Origin: Hymenobacter lapidiphilus
GTDB lineage: Bacteria > Bacteroidota > Bacteroidia > Cytophagales > Hymenobacteraceae
NCBI RefSeq assembly: GCF_013377885.1
Contig: NZ_JABKAU010000017.1
Location: forward strand, 26,794-90,793
Length of the DNA stretch: 64,000 nucleotides
Direction: 5' to 3'
Shown here: piece by piece, positions 52,162-60,797 of the stretch
Numbering within the stretch: the first letter of the stretch is position 1
Layout of the letters: each line of letters starts with the position of its first letter
Notes under the pieces: generated by a model
What the model saw: the letters and a program-made list of their open reading frames with translations, nothing else
The model's database searches: none
Told to the model about the DNA's origin: nothing
Made by a program: the position numbers and the translations under genes

Positions 52162-52351
52162 TAAACCAGCGAGCAGGCGCATAAGCAGGCACACCGGGCG
52201 TTTGCACGTGCGGGTCGTGCGGGGTAAGTGTTCGAACTCAATGGTCTAACGCCACCCGGCGGGCTGCTTCGGTTCTATAGCGCCAAACGCCCGGGTTCGT
52301 TGTCTGCCTGTCCGGGCTTGGCTTTTCTCGCCTTTTCACCTCTTTTATACC

Positions 52352-52359
52352 TAGATTTG
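52352..52359 (+). promoter_or_regulatory. -7 promoter box of ftsK
   Basis: TAGATTTG, perfect fit to TAnnTTTG, 20 bases before the ATG at 52380. Confidence 0.55.
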
Positions 52360-52379
52360 GTATCTGGCGTACTTTTCTA

Positions 52380-55340
52380 ATGGCTAAAAATACTTACAAG
52401 CAACCGGCCGAAACCCCCACCCGCCGCGGCAACGAGCCCCGGCCCGCTGAGCCGCGGCCGGCCCGCAACCAACCTCGCCCCGCCGCTGCTGCTGATGCGC
52501 CTGCGCGCGAAAACCGGCGCAACGAGCCGAAGTCGGCGGCCGCGGCCAGGCCTAAGAAGGAGCGCACCCCGCTGAAACTGCCGGTTTTCCACTTCGGAGA
52601 ACTGTTCAGCTTCATGCGCGACCGGCGCTTCCAGCTGTTTCTGGGCTTCTTCCTGCTCTTCAGCTCCATCTACCTCACTATTGCCTTCGTCTCGTTCCTG
52701 TTCACCGGCCACGCCGACCAGAGCGTGACCGAAAGCGTGGGCCGCACCGCCCTGCGCGATGCAGGCCAGGAAACCGGCAACTGGCTGGGGGTAATAGGCG
52801 CGCTGCTGGCCGAATGGTTGATTCAGGACGGCTTTGGCGTGGCCGCGTTTGCCCTGATTCCGATAGTCTTTTTCCTGGGCTATAAAATTGTGTTTCGACG
52901 CGGGGCCGTGTCGTTCAGCTACGTGTTGGCCCTGTGCCTGTTCACTACGCTCTGGCTGAGCGTGCTGCTGGGCTACGTGGTGCTTTCGCTGCAAAGCCCC
53001 GGCATCGACCCCGCGCTGGCCCATAGCCTCGACTTTCTATGCGGCGGCATAGGCTACGAAACGGCTTTCTGGCTCGACAGCCTCATTGGCTGGGGCACGG
53101 TGCTACTCTTGGCCTTCCTACTGATTTCGTTCGTGGTGTTCTTCTTCAACATTACTACCCTCAACCTGGGCAGCAGCCCCGACGAGGTGGCCGACGAAAC
53201 TGAACCCGCCAACCGTCGCGCCACCAACGAGCCCGCTCCCTGGGCCGTGGACGCTCCTTCGGCCCTGGATGCCGACGACAACCCGCTGGGCCTCACGCTG
53301 CGCGATACGCGCGGTTCGCGGACCGTGGCAGCTGAGGAGCAGGAAGCCGACGACGAATTCGAAGACGACGAAGTGGCCCCCATACCACTCCGTACCGGCG
53401 CCGTGGCTTCGTCGGCGCTGGCGGCAGCCACCACAGTAGGAGGGGGGCTGGCGGCCGGCGCTTCGGCGCTGCCCCTGAGTGTGGCTCCGGTGGCTGCTGC
53501 TGTGGCAGCGGTAGTAGCACCGAAATCCAGCGGCCCCAGCTTCTCTATTGAAGTAGCCGAACCCGAGCCCGACCGCGCATCGGTGGCCCCGGCTGCGCCC
53601 CTGGCCGCCAGCGTGCCTACGCCGCTTTCACTGGCTGATTTAGCCGATGACGGTGCTCCGCTACCGGCCTCCCTGCCGTTGCCAGCCGCTGTACCGGCCG
53701 TTGCTGCCGGGCTCTCATTTGAAGTGGAAGATGCTACAGGTAAGCCCGAGCTAGACCCCTCGGCCGGACCCGATATGGCCCTTATTGCCGAGGAAGACGA
53801 GGAGGCCGAGGTGATGCCGACCGGCGAGTACGACCCGACCCTCGATTTGCCCCGCTACCAGTACCCGACTCTGGAGCTGCTCAACGACTACGGCCAAGCC
53901 AAAGCCCAGGTAACCAAGGAGGAGTTGGAGGCCAACAAGGACCGCATTGTGGAGACGCTGGGCCACTATGGCATCAACATCGCCAGCATCAAGGCCACCA
54001 TCGGCCCCACCGTTACGCTCTACGAAATCGTGCCCGACGCCGGGGTGCGCATCAGCAAAATTAAGAGCCTGGAAGACGATATTGCCCTGAGCCTGGCGGC
54101 GTTGGGCATTCGTATTATCGCGCCTATTCCGGGTAAGGGTACCATTGGTATCGAGGTGCCGAACGCCAAAAAGGAGATGGTGAGCATCCGTTCGGTGTTC
54201 AATACCGACAAGTTTATTTCTACGGAAATGGACCTGCCCATTGCCTTCGGTCGCACTATTACCAATGAGGTATTCGTGGTCGATCTGGCCAAGATGCCCC
54301 ACCTGCTGATGGCCGGTGCCACGGGCCAGGGCAAGTCGGTGGGCCTGAACGTGATACTGGCTTCGCTGATTTACAAGCGCCACCCCAGCCAGCTCAAGTT
54401 TGTGCTCGTCGACCCCAAAAAGGTGGAACTGAGCATTTTCAACAAGATTGAGCGCCATTTCCTGGCCAAGCTGCCCGACACCGAGGAGCCCATCATCACC
54501 GACACCAAAAAGGTGGTGAACACACTTAACTCGCTGTGCATGGAAATGGACAAGCGCTACGACTTGCTGAAGGATGCCGGCTGCCGCAACCTGAAGGAGT
54601 ACAACCGCAAGTTCGTGGAGCGCCGCCTCAACCCCAAAAAGGGCCACCGCTACATGCCCTTTATTGTGCTGGTGATTGACGAGCTGGCCGACCTGATGAT
54701 GACGGCCGGCAAAGAGGTGGAAACGCCCATTGCCCGACTGGCCCAGCTGGCCCGCGCCATCGGTATTCACCTGATTGTGGCCACCCAGCGCCCCTCGGTA
54801 AACGTGATTACCGGTATCATTAAGGCCAACTTCCCCTGCCGGATTTCCTTTAAGGTGACGAGCAAAATTGACTCGCGCACCATCCTCGATGCCGGCGGCG
54901 CCGACCAGCTCATCGGCCAGGGCGACATGCTGATTTCGCAGGGCTCCGACATCATCCGGGTGCAGTGCGCCTTCATCGACACGCCCGAAGTGGACCGCCT
55001 CTGCGACTTCGTAGGCGGCCAACAGGGCTACCCCGATGCCTACCACCTGCCCGAAGTGGTGGGTGAGGACGGCGGCGGCAACGGTAACATCGACGATTTC
55101 GACGCTGCCGACCGCGACAACATGTTCGAGGAAGCTGCCCGCGTTATCGTCACGCATCAGCAGGGCAGCACCTCGCTGCTGCAGCGCCGCCTCAAGCTCG
55201 GCTACAACCGCGCCGGCCGCCTGATCGACCAGCTGGAGCACGCCGGTATCGTGGGGCCGTTTGAGGGTAGCAAGGCTCGGGAGGTATTAATCCCGGATGA
55301 GTACAGTTTGGAACAGTTGTTGAATACACTGCCCAAGTAG
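52380..55340 (+). CDS. ftsK: DNA translocase FtsK/SpoIIIE
   Basis: 986 residues. A basic Pro/Ala-rich N-tail (residues 1-60), four membrane helices (about 80-255), a low-complexity acidic and Ala/Pro-rich linker (about 260-490), then the motor: YEIVPDAGVRISKIKSLEDD (alpha domain), Walker A GATGQGKSVGLN, Walker B VIDELADLMM, TQRPSVNVITG. The C-terminal gamma winged helix (QQGSTSLLQRRLKLGYNRAGRLIDQLEHAGIVGP) binds polar DNA motifs and activates XerCD. Standard length for the phylum. Strong candidate partner of xerD at 48966. Confidence 0.97.
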   Translation: MAKNTYKQPAETPTRRGNEPRPAEPRPARNQPRPAAAADAPARENRRNEPKSAAAARPKKERTPLKLPVFHFGELFSFMRDRRFQLFLGFFLLFSSIYLTIAFVSFLFTGHADQSVTESVGRTALRDAGQETGNWLGVIGALLAEWLIQDGFGVAAFALIPIVFFLGYKIVFRRGAVSFSYVLALCLFTTLWLSVLLGYVVLSLQSPGIDPALAHSLDFLCGGIGYETAFWLDSLIGWGTVLLLAFLLISFVVFFFNITTLNLGSSPDEVADETEPANRRATNEPAPWAVDAPSALDADDNPLGLTLRDTRGSRTVAAEEQEADDEFEDDEVAPIPLRTGAVASSALAAATTVGGGLAAGASALPLSVAPVAAAVAAVVAPKSSGPSFSIEVAEPEPDRASVAPAAPLAASVPTPLSLADLADDGAPLPASLPLPAAVPAVAAGLSFEVEDATGKPELDPSAGPDMALIAEEDEEAEVMPTGEYDPTLDLPRYQYPTLELLNDYGQAKAQVTKEELEANKDRIVETLGHYGINIASIKATIGPTVTLYEIVPDAGVRISKIKSLEDDIALSLAALGIRIIAPIPGKGTIGIEVPNAKKEMVSIRSVFNTDKFISTEMDLPIAFGRTITNEVFVVDLAKMPHLLMAGATGQGKSVGLNVILASLIYKRHPSQLKFVLVDPKKVELSIFNKIERHFLAKLPDTEEPIITDTKKVVNTLNSLCMEMDKRYDLLKDAGCRNLKEYNRKFVERRLNPKKGHRYMPFIVLVIDELADLMMTAGKEVETPIARLAQLARAIGIHLIVATQRPSVNVITGIIKANFPCRISFKVTSKIDSRTILDAGGADQLIGQGDMLISQGSDIIRVQCAFIDTPEVDRLCDFVGGQQGYPDAYHLPEVVGEDGGGNGNIDDFDAADRDNMFEEAARVIVTHQQGSTSLLQRRLKLGYNRAGRLIDQLEHAGIVGPFEGSKAREVLIPDEYSLEQLLNTLPK

Positions 55341-55461
55341 ATGGTTGTTAGAAGTGAGTTAGCGTCTTTTTTCGTCTGCTCTATTTTTAAACAAAGTCTC
55401 ACTTCTCACGTCTTTGTATTCACTCCCAGCACCTGCTGAACCCAATACTTAAAACCCTGCA

Positions 55462-56106
55462 ATGAAAAAGTACCTCGCTCTGCTCGCTCTGTCCGTTTCG
55501 TTTTCTTCCGTGGCCACTGCCCAGCAGGACCCTAAGGCAGAGAAGATTCTGGACCAGATGAGCGCGAAATACAAGGCTATGAAGGCCTTTAAAGCCACTT
55601 TCACCCAAACCCTCGAAAACGATGCGGCTAAGGTGAAGGAGAATCTGAGCGGCGACATTACGGTGAGCGGCCAGAAGTTCCGGCTGAAGATGAGTGGCCA
55701 GGAGGTCATCAACAACGGCCAGACCATGTGGACCTACATGAAGTCGGAGAACGAAGTGAACGTATCCGACTACGAGGCCGACGAGCAGGAAGTATCGCCT
55801 TCCCAGATTTATACGCTTTATAAGAAGGGCTACAAGTACAATTACGCCGGCGAAGCAAAGGAAGGCGGCGAAATGGTCGACATAATCGACCTGTCGCCCG
55901 AAGACCGCAACAACCCCGTGTACAAGGTGCGCCTGAAAGTTGGCCGCAACGATAAAGCGGTGAAAAGCTGGCAGATGTACAAGAAGAACGGCAACCGCTA
56001 CACCTACCGCATCAGCAAGTTCCTGCCCAACGCGCCGGTGGACGCCACGACCTTCAACTTTGACAAGACCAAGTACAAAGGCGTAAAAGTGATTGACCTG
56101 CGCTAG
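55462..56106 (+). CDS. LolA-like outer-membrane lipoprotein carrier
   Basis: 214 residues. Signal peptide MKKYLALLALSVSFSSVATA. Half-barrel fold pattern of LolA (KAFKATFTQTLEND ... SGDITVSGQKFRLKMSGQEVINNGQTMWTYMKSENEV). Carries lipoproteins across the periplasm in other bacteria; in Bacteroidota, which lack a plain Lol system in part, the exact role is less clear. Its place after ftsK is common in this phylum as far as I recall. A strong terminator follows. Confidence 0.92.
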   Translation: MKKYLALLALSVSFSSVATAQQDPKAEKILDQMSAKYKAMKAFKATFTQTLENDAAKVKENLSGDITVSGQKFRLKMSGQEVINNGQTMWTYMKSENEVNVSDYEADEQEVSPSQIYTLYKKGYKYNYAGEAKEGGEMVDIIDLSPEDRNNPVYKVRLKVGRNDKAVKSWQMYKKNGNRYTYRISKFLPNAPVDATTFNFDKTKYKGVKVIDLR

Positions 56107-56124
56107 TCGCTTCGCCTGTAAGCC

Positions 56125-56170
56125 TAACCGGCCCGCTCCTGCTGTTTCAGCAGGGACGGGTCGGTTTTTT
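56125..56170 (+). terminator. Rho-independent terminator after lolA
   Basis: AACCGGCCCGCTCCTGCTG / CAGCAGGGACGGGTCGGTT stem with few mismatches, TTTC loop region and a TTTTTT tail. Confidence 0.88.
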
Positions 56171-56240
56171 GTTGAGCGGCTTTTAGCTACTTTGAATTCT
56201 CTTTGAGTTTTGAATGCTAATTGATTAGGCTTGATCCGCT

Positions 56241-57536
56241 ATGCAGGAAGATTTTCTCCACTACATCTGGCAGCACCAGTACTTCGATAAAACCGACCTG
56301 CAAACCGACGACGGACAGCCCATAACCGTGCTGCATCCCGGCCACCGTAACCCCGATGCCGGTCCTGATTTCCTGCAGGCCCGTCTGCAGCTTGGCGAGG
56401 TGGAGTGGAGCGGGGCCGTGGAGATCCACCTGCGCGCCTCCGACTGGCACCGCCACCAGCACCAGACCGACCCCAAATACGACCAGGTGGTGCTGCACGT
56501 AGTGTACGCGTCCGACGTGCCGGTGCAACGCACCAATGGCTCCGAAATTCCGGTGCTGGCTTTGGCGGCGCGGCTGCCGGCCGGGGCGCTGGCCGCCTAC
56601 GAGCAGCTGCGCGGCCAACCGCCCGAAACGCTGCTACCCTGCGCCCCACTGCTGCCCCAGGTATCGGAGCTGACGCGCACCATGATGCTGGGCCGGACCC
56701 TGCTGGAGCGCATGGAGCAAAAGGCCGACCGCGTAACCGAGCTGCATGAGCGGCTAGGCCAGGACTGGGAGGCTACCGCCTGGCACGCGCTGGCAGCGGC
56801 GTTTGGCTTCCAGAAAAATGCCGAGCCGCTGGCCCGCCTGGCCAAGGCGCTGCCGCTGGCACTACTGCGCCGCTACCGCGCCGATGCCCGCCAGCTGGCG
56901 GCGCTGGTGTTCGGACAGGCCGGGTTTCTGGATGAAGAAGCATTGAAAGAGCCACTGGATGAGTTCAGCCGCGACCTGCAGACCGAGTTTGGTTTTCTGC
57001 GCCACAAGCACAACCTGCACGGTACAGCGCTGGCGGCCCACGAGTGGAACTTTCTGCGGCTGCGGCCGGCTAACTTTCCGACGGTGCGGCTGATCCAGCT
57101 GGTGGCCCTGTTGCACGCCCGCCCCACGCTCTTCGACGCCCTGCTCACGGCCCGCGACGGCCGGGCGCTGGAGCAGTTTTTCCGGGCTCCGCTGCCCGAC
57201 TACTGGCAGAACCACACCCGCCCCGGCCGTCCCGGCAAAGTGGCCGAGCTGGGCCGTAGTAGCGTGCACCTGCTGATAACCAACACCGTGGTGCCCCTGC
57301 GTGTTGCCTACGCCCGTTCCGTTGGCAACCCCGAGCAGGTAGAAGCGGCCCTGAGTCTACTCGACCAGCTGCCTGCCGAACGCAACCACCTCACCGACGC
57401 CTACGAAGCCGCCGGGTTCCGCCACACCTGCGCTGCCGACTCGCAGGCCCTGCTGGCCCTGCACCGCGACTATTGCGCCCCGCGCCGCTGCGTGCACTGC
57501 GGTATCGGGGCCAGCCTGCTCCGCCCGCGAAGCTAA
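56241..57536 (+). CDS. DUF2851 family protein
   Basis: 431 residues, soluble. Family start MQEDFLHYIWQHQYFDKTDLQT, then GHRNPDAGPDFLQARLQLGEVEWSGAVEIHLRASDWHRHQHQ, in which Asp-rich and His residues are conserved and recall a nuclease-like active site, and the C-terminal CHRDYCAPRRCVHCGIG-type Cys cluster (residues about 410-425) likely binds zinc. The large middle is helical. Widespread in Bacteroidota, never characterised to my knowledge. Stands alone between lolA and a membrane protein gene 56 bases downstream. Confidence 0.9.
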   Translation: MQEDFLHYIWQHQYFDKTDLQTDDGQPITVLHPGHRNPDAGPDFLQARLQLGEVEWSGAVEIHLRASDWHRHQHQTDPKYDQVVLHVVYASDVPVQRTNGSEIPVLALAARLPAGALAAYEQLRGQPPETLLPCAPLLPQVSELTRTMMLGRTLLERMEQKADRVTELHERLGQDWEATAWHALAAAFGFQKNAEPLARLAKALPLALLRRYRADARQLAALVFGQAGFLDEEALKEPLDEFSRDLQTEFGFLRHKHNLHGTALAAHEWNFLRLRPANFPTVRLIQLVALLHARPTLFDALLTARDGRALEQFFRAPLPDYWQNHTRPGRPGKVAELGRSSVHLLITNTVVPLRVAYARSVGNPEQVEAALSLLDQLPAERNHLTDAYEAAGFRHTCAADSQALLALHRDYCAPRRCVHCGIGASLLRPRS

Positions 57537-57592
57537 GGTGAAGCTGTAGCGTGGAACAGCTTGTGACCTACAGCTTGTAGCTTGCGGCTCAA

Positions 57593-58846
57593 ATGAAGAT
57601 TGTTCTTGCCTTACTGCTCAATGCCGGCCTGCTGTGGCTGCTGTGGCGGTGGCTGCCCCGAGCGCGGCAACTGCCGCAGGTGGGCCGTTGGGTGCTGCCC
57701 ACGCTGGCCCTAAAGCTGCTGGCCACGGCCATTACCCTGGTAGCGCTGACCGAAGACGCGGTGTACTTCCTGGACTGGAGCCGGCGCATGACCGACCAGT
57801 TGTGGCAGGCTCCCGGCCAGTGGCTGCAGATGCTGCCGACCGACGAATTCCACTGGCAGGGCGCTAAACTGGTATTTCACGGCTTCTCCAACACGCTTTT
57901 TATCGTCAAGCTGCTGTCGGTGCTGAACCTGGCAAGCTTGGGCAGCGCTGGGCTGAACGCGTTGTACCTGTCGGTGTTCAGCTTTGTGGGTAGCTGGGAG
58001 CTGGTACGGCAGCTGCGGCGGCTGTGGCCCCAGGCCATGCCGCTGGCGGCTGTGGGCGCTTTCCTGCTCTGGCCCACGGTGGTGTACTGGACATCTGGCC
58101 TGACCAAGGAAAGCCTGCTGGTGGGTAGCGGGGCGCTGGTGCTGGCCGCCGTGCTGCGGCTGGCCTACGGGCGGCCCGTAGGCCGGGCCTGGGTGGTGGC
58201 GGGGCTGCTGGCGGCTGCGCTGCTGCACTTCAAAATGCGCTACTTCTTCGCTGTGGTGCTGTTCGGGGTGTTGGCCGGGCTGGGGCTGATTCGTGTTTTC
58301 CAGGCAATGGGACTGGCCCGCAACCGTTTGGTGCAGCTGGCGCTGCTGCTGGGGCTGCTGGCCGGCGGCGGTTGGGCGGCAGGGGAGGTAAACACGCTGT
58401 TCCGCCCCAACAAGTTCACCTCCCAGCTCCAGCGCAACTACACGGCTCTGCTCCGCGTTTCCGCCGACCGGCCCCACCTGCGTTACCCCGATCTGCAGCC
58501 TACCACCGCCAGTGTGGTGCGCCATGCGCCGCTGGCTGCCCTCAACACGCTGGCGCGGCCCTGGCCCTGGGAGGGCGACTCGCTACGCTATGTGGCCGCC
58601 GGCCTCGAAAATCTGCTGCTACTGGCGCTGCTGGGCGTGGCTCTGGTAGCCGCAGTGCGGGGCCACGCCGGCCGGCTGCCCTTTGCGGTGGTAGCGGCCC
58701 TGCTGCTCTACTGCCTGCTACTGGCCGCCCTGCTGGGCCTCACCACGCCCAACCTGGGCACGCTCAGCCGCTACCGCACCACGTTCCTGCCGTTTCTGCT
58801 GTTGCTGCTGCTGCAAAACGACTACGTGCGCCGTTGGCTGAGGTGA
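57593..58846 (+). CDS. Polytopic membrane protein of unknown function
   Basis: 417 residues, about 10 hydrophobic helices, very Leu/Ala-rich. Conserved-looking segments: LLWPTVVYWTSGLTKESLLVG in helix 5 region and LGTLSRYRTTFLPFLLLLLL at the end, the latter close to what Bacteroidota exopolysaccharide or GT-C-like membrane proteins carry. No catalytic motif is certain. Starts 56 bases after the DUF2851 gene on the same strand. Confidence 0.72.
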   Translation: MKIVLALLLNAGLLWLLWRWLPRARQLPQVGRWVLPTLALKLLATAITLVALTEDAVYFLDWSRRMTDQLWQAPGQWLQMLPTDEFHWQGAKLVFHGFSNTLFIVKLLSVLNLASLGSAGLNALYLSVFSFVGSWELVRQLRRLWPQAMPLAAVGAFLLWPTVVYWTSGLTKESLLVGSGALVLAAVLRLAYGRPVGRAWVVAGLLAAALLHFKMRYFFAVVLFGVLAGLGLIRVFQAMGLARNRLVQLALLLGLLAGGGWAAGEVNTLFRPNKFTSQLQRNYTALLRVSADRPHLRYPDLQPTTASVVRHAPLAALNTLARPWPWEGDSLRYVAAGLENLLLLALLGVALVAAVRGHAGRLPFAVVAALLLYCLLLAALLGLTTPNLGTLSRYRTTFLPFLLLLLLQNDYVRRWLR

Positions 58847-58861
58847 ACCAATTGGCAGTAG

Positions 58862-59010
58862 AAGGAACGAGTTATGCTGAGCATGTGGCGCATAGAGCCA
58901 GTGTAGGAGCGCAGGCGAAGCATCGCTACCGCAGTAATAATCCTGTCGTTTGAGATGCGCCGCAACGAAACGATAGAGATGCTTCGACTGCGGCTCAGCA
59001 TGACACGCCT
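58862..59010. repeat. Family A repeat, diverged copy with longer centre
   Basis: GAACGAGTTATGCTGAGC on the left and GCTCAGCATGACACGC on the right; the inner arms (GCGAAGCATCGCTACCG, CGATAGAGATGCTTCG) are partly decayed and two extra segments are inserted. Old copy. It fills most of the gap 58847-59106. Confidence 0.7.
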
Positions 59011-59045
59011 TTTCATTAGCAACTGGCAACTGACATCTCATCCCG

Positions 59046-59053
59046 TATCTTTG
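59046..59053 (+). promoter_or_regulatory. -7 promoter box of the NeuD-like gene
   Basis: TATCTTTG, perfect match to TAnnTTTG, 53 bases before the ATG at 59107. Confidence 0.6.
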
Positions 59054-59106
59054 CTGTTTCGCACGTAACTCCTCATCGGCCGCCCCGCGGCCGTTTTTTA
59101 ATACAT

Positions 59107-59739
59107 ATGGAAAACCCCGTAATCATTCTGGGAGCCCAGGCCGTCGGCACCGCCGCCCTCGACGCCTTCCAGAGCAACGATGTAGTGGTATACTGCCTGC
59201 TCGACGACGATGCCGCTCTGCAGGAAACTGAGCTCAATGATGTACCCGTAATGGGCAACACCGATGATAAGGAGCTACTCAAGCTTTTGGGTAAGAAGTG
59301 CGAGGTATTTGTGGCCACCGAAGACACGGCCAGCCGTCGTAGCCTTACCAACATGCTACGCGAAGAATACAGCGTAGCGCCCGTCAACGCCATTCATGCG
59401 CGGGCCAGCGTATCGGCTCATGCCTGGCTGGGCCACGGCAACCTCGTGGGTGCCAACGCCGTGGTAACCGGCACCGCCCGCCTCGGCGACGGCTGCATTC
59501 TGGGTGCCAACGCTGTCGTCGATGTAAAGGCCGAAGTGGGCGACTACGCCCAGCTGGGGGCTGGGGCCATTCTCAACGCCGGCGTAACGGTGGGCGAGCA
59601 AGCCTTCATCGGGGCCGGTGCGGTGATTGTAGCCGGCGTTAAAATCGGGGCCAAAGCCCGCGTGGGGGCCGGCTCGGTCGTGGTGGCCGATGTGGCCGCG
59701 GGCCAGACGGTGTTCGGTAATCCGGCCCAGAAAGTTTAA
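59107..59739 (+). CDS. NeuD/PglB-type hexapeptide acyltransferase
   Basis: 210 residues. Residues 1-95 are a Rossmann-like domain that binds UDP-sugar in PglD (MENPVIILGAQAVGTAALDAFQ), residues about 95-210 a left-handed beta helix with hexapeptide repeats (LGDGCILGANAVVDVKAEVGDYAQLGAGAILNAG ...) ending GNPAQKV. Members acetylate sugar amines or sialic acid. No nucleotide-sugar pathway gene is adjacent, so the acceptor is unknown. The trhO gene starts 7 bases downstream. Confidence 0.9.
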   Translation: MENPVIILGAQAVGTAALDAFQSNDVVVYCLLDDDAALQETELNDVPVMGNTDDKELLKLLGKKCEVFVATEDTASRRSLTNMLREEYSVAPVNAIHARASVSAHAWLGHGNLVGANAVVTGTARLGDGCILGANAVVDVKAEVGDYAQLGAGAILNAGVTVGEQAFIGAGAVIVAGVKIGAKARVGAGSVVVADVAAGQTVFGNPAQKV

Positions 59740-59746
59740 GTAAGAA

Positions 59747-60694
59747 ATGGATTACCTCGTTCTGCTCTATTACTGCTACACGCCGCTGGAGAATCCCGAG
59801 CAGTTTCGGGAGGAGCACCACCGGCTGTGCCTGCAGCTGAACCTGCTGGGCCGCATCATTGTGGCCCCCGAAGGTCTTAACGGCACCGTTTCGGGCCGTC
59901 GGGAAGATTGTGCGGAGTACATGCGGCTGGTGAAGGCCGACCCGCGTTTTGCATCTCTCGAATTCAAGGTGGAAGAAGCCCCGGAGCACACGTTTCGGAA
60001 GCTGCATGTGCGCGTGAAGCCCGAAATCGTGCACGTGGGCCTGCCCGCCATCCGGCCCTACGAGCGCACCGGCATCCATCTCTCGCCCGAGCAGTTCCGC
60101 GACCTGAAAGACCAGCCCGACGTGGTGGTGCTCGATGTGCGCTCCGATTACGAGCACCGCCTTGGCCGCTTCAAAAACGCTGTGACGCTCGATATCGAGA
60201 ACTTCCGCGAGTTTCCGGAAAAGGTGGCCGAGCTGGCGCAGTACAAGGATAAGAAAATCCTGACTTACTGCACTGGCGGTATTAAGTGCGAGAAGGCCAG
60301 TGCCTTCCTGCTCGACCAGGGCTTCGACAACGTGTACCAGCTCCACGGCGGCATCATCAAGTACGGCCTGGAGGCCGGCGGCGAAGATTTTGAGGGCAAA
60401 TGCTACGTATTCGATGGCCGCGTGGCCGTCGACGTGAACACCGTAAACCCCAGCATCGTCAGCCAGTGCCAGCACTGCCACACGCCTTCCGACCGCATGG
60501 TAAACTGTGCCAACCCGGAATGCAACGCCCACGTGCCGCTCTGCGAGGCCTGCGCCGAACAGATGGCCGGCGCCTGCTCGCCCACCTGCCAGCAGCACCC
60601 TGCCAAACGCCCCTACGATGGCACCGGCACTTACCCCAAACTCAGCAACCACTACAGCCCCGAACAGGGCCTTGTCTCTTATAAAAGAAGTTGA
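59747..60694 (+). CDS. trhO: tRNA uridine(34) hydroxylase TrhO (rhodanese-type)
   Basis: 315 residues. N-terminal acylphosphatase-like domain (LLYYCYTPLENPEQFREEH), then a rhodanese domain with Cys175 and Cys181 in TYCTGGIKCEKA, and a C-terminal Cys/His zinc-finger-like tail (SQCQHCHTPSDRMVNCANPECNAHVPLCEACAEQM), which is longer than in E. coli YceA. Puts a hydroxyl on U34 of tRNA with O2. Stop codon lies inside the repeat arm at 60690. Possibly co-transcribed with the acyltransferase. Confidence 0.94.
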   Translation: MDYLVLLYYCYTPLENPEQFREEHHRLCLQLNLLGRIIVAPEGLNGTVSGRREDCAEYMRLVKADPRFASLEFKVEEAPEHTFRKLHVRVKPEIVHVGLPAIRPYERTGIHLSPEQFRDLKDQPDVVVLDVRSDYEHRLGRFKNAVTLDIENFREFPEKVAELAQYKDKKILTYCTGGIKCEKASAFLLDQGFDNVYQLHGGIIKYGLEAGGEDFEGKCYVFDGRVAVDVNTVNPSIVSQCQHCHTPSDRMVNCANPECNAHVPLCEACAEQMAGACSPTCQQHPAKRPYDGTGTYPKLSNHYSPEQGLVSYKRS

Positions 60695-60759
60695 GAAGGT
60701 CAGGCAGAACCTCATGCTGAGCGAAGCCGAAGCATAAGGTTCTGCCTGACCTTCTCAAC
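60690..60759. repeat. Short family A hairpin acting as terminator
   Basis: Perfect 23-base arms GTTGAGAAGGTCAGGCAGAACCT and complement around CATGCTGAGCGAAGCCGAAGCAT, i.e. the family A core word. It is followed by a T-rich stretch (TCTTTTTAT). The trhO stop TGA (60692-60694) is inside the left arm. Confidence 0.85.
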
Positions 60760-60797
60760 TCTTTTTATACACTTCTCAATCTAAAAAACTCCCGCTC

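Noticed and set aside
53751..55241. 496-codon open frame opposite to ftsK
   Set aside because: Antisense shadow of the conserved motor domain.
55345..55417. Terminator after ftsK
   Set aside because: The words GAAGTGAG and CTCACTTC can pair but the stem is short and broken; not strong enough to list.
1169..60759. CRISPR array
   Set aside because: The repeats are inverted, scattered one per gap and differ in sequence; there are no regular spacers and no cas genes.
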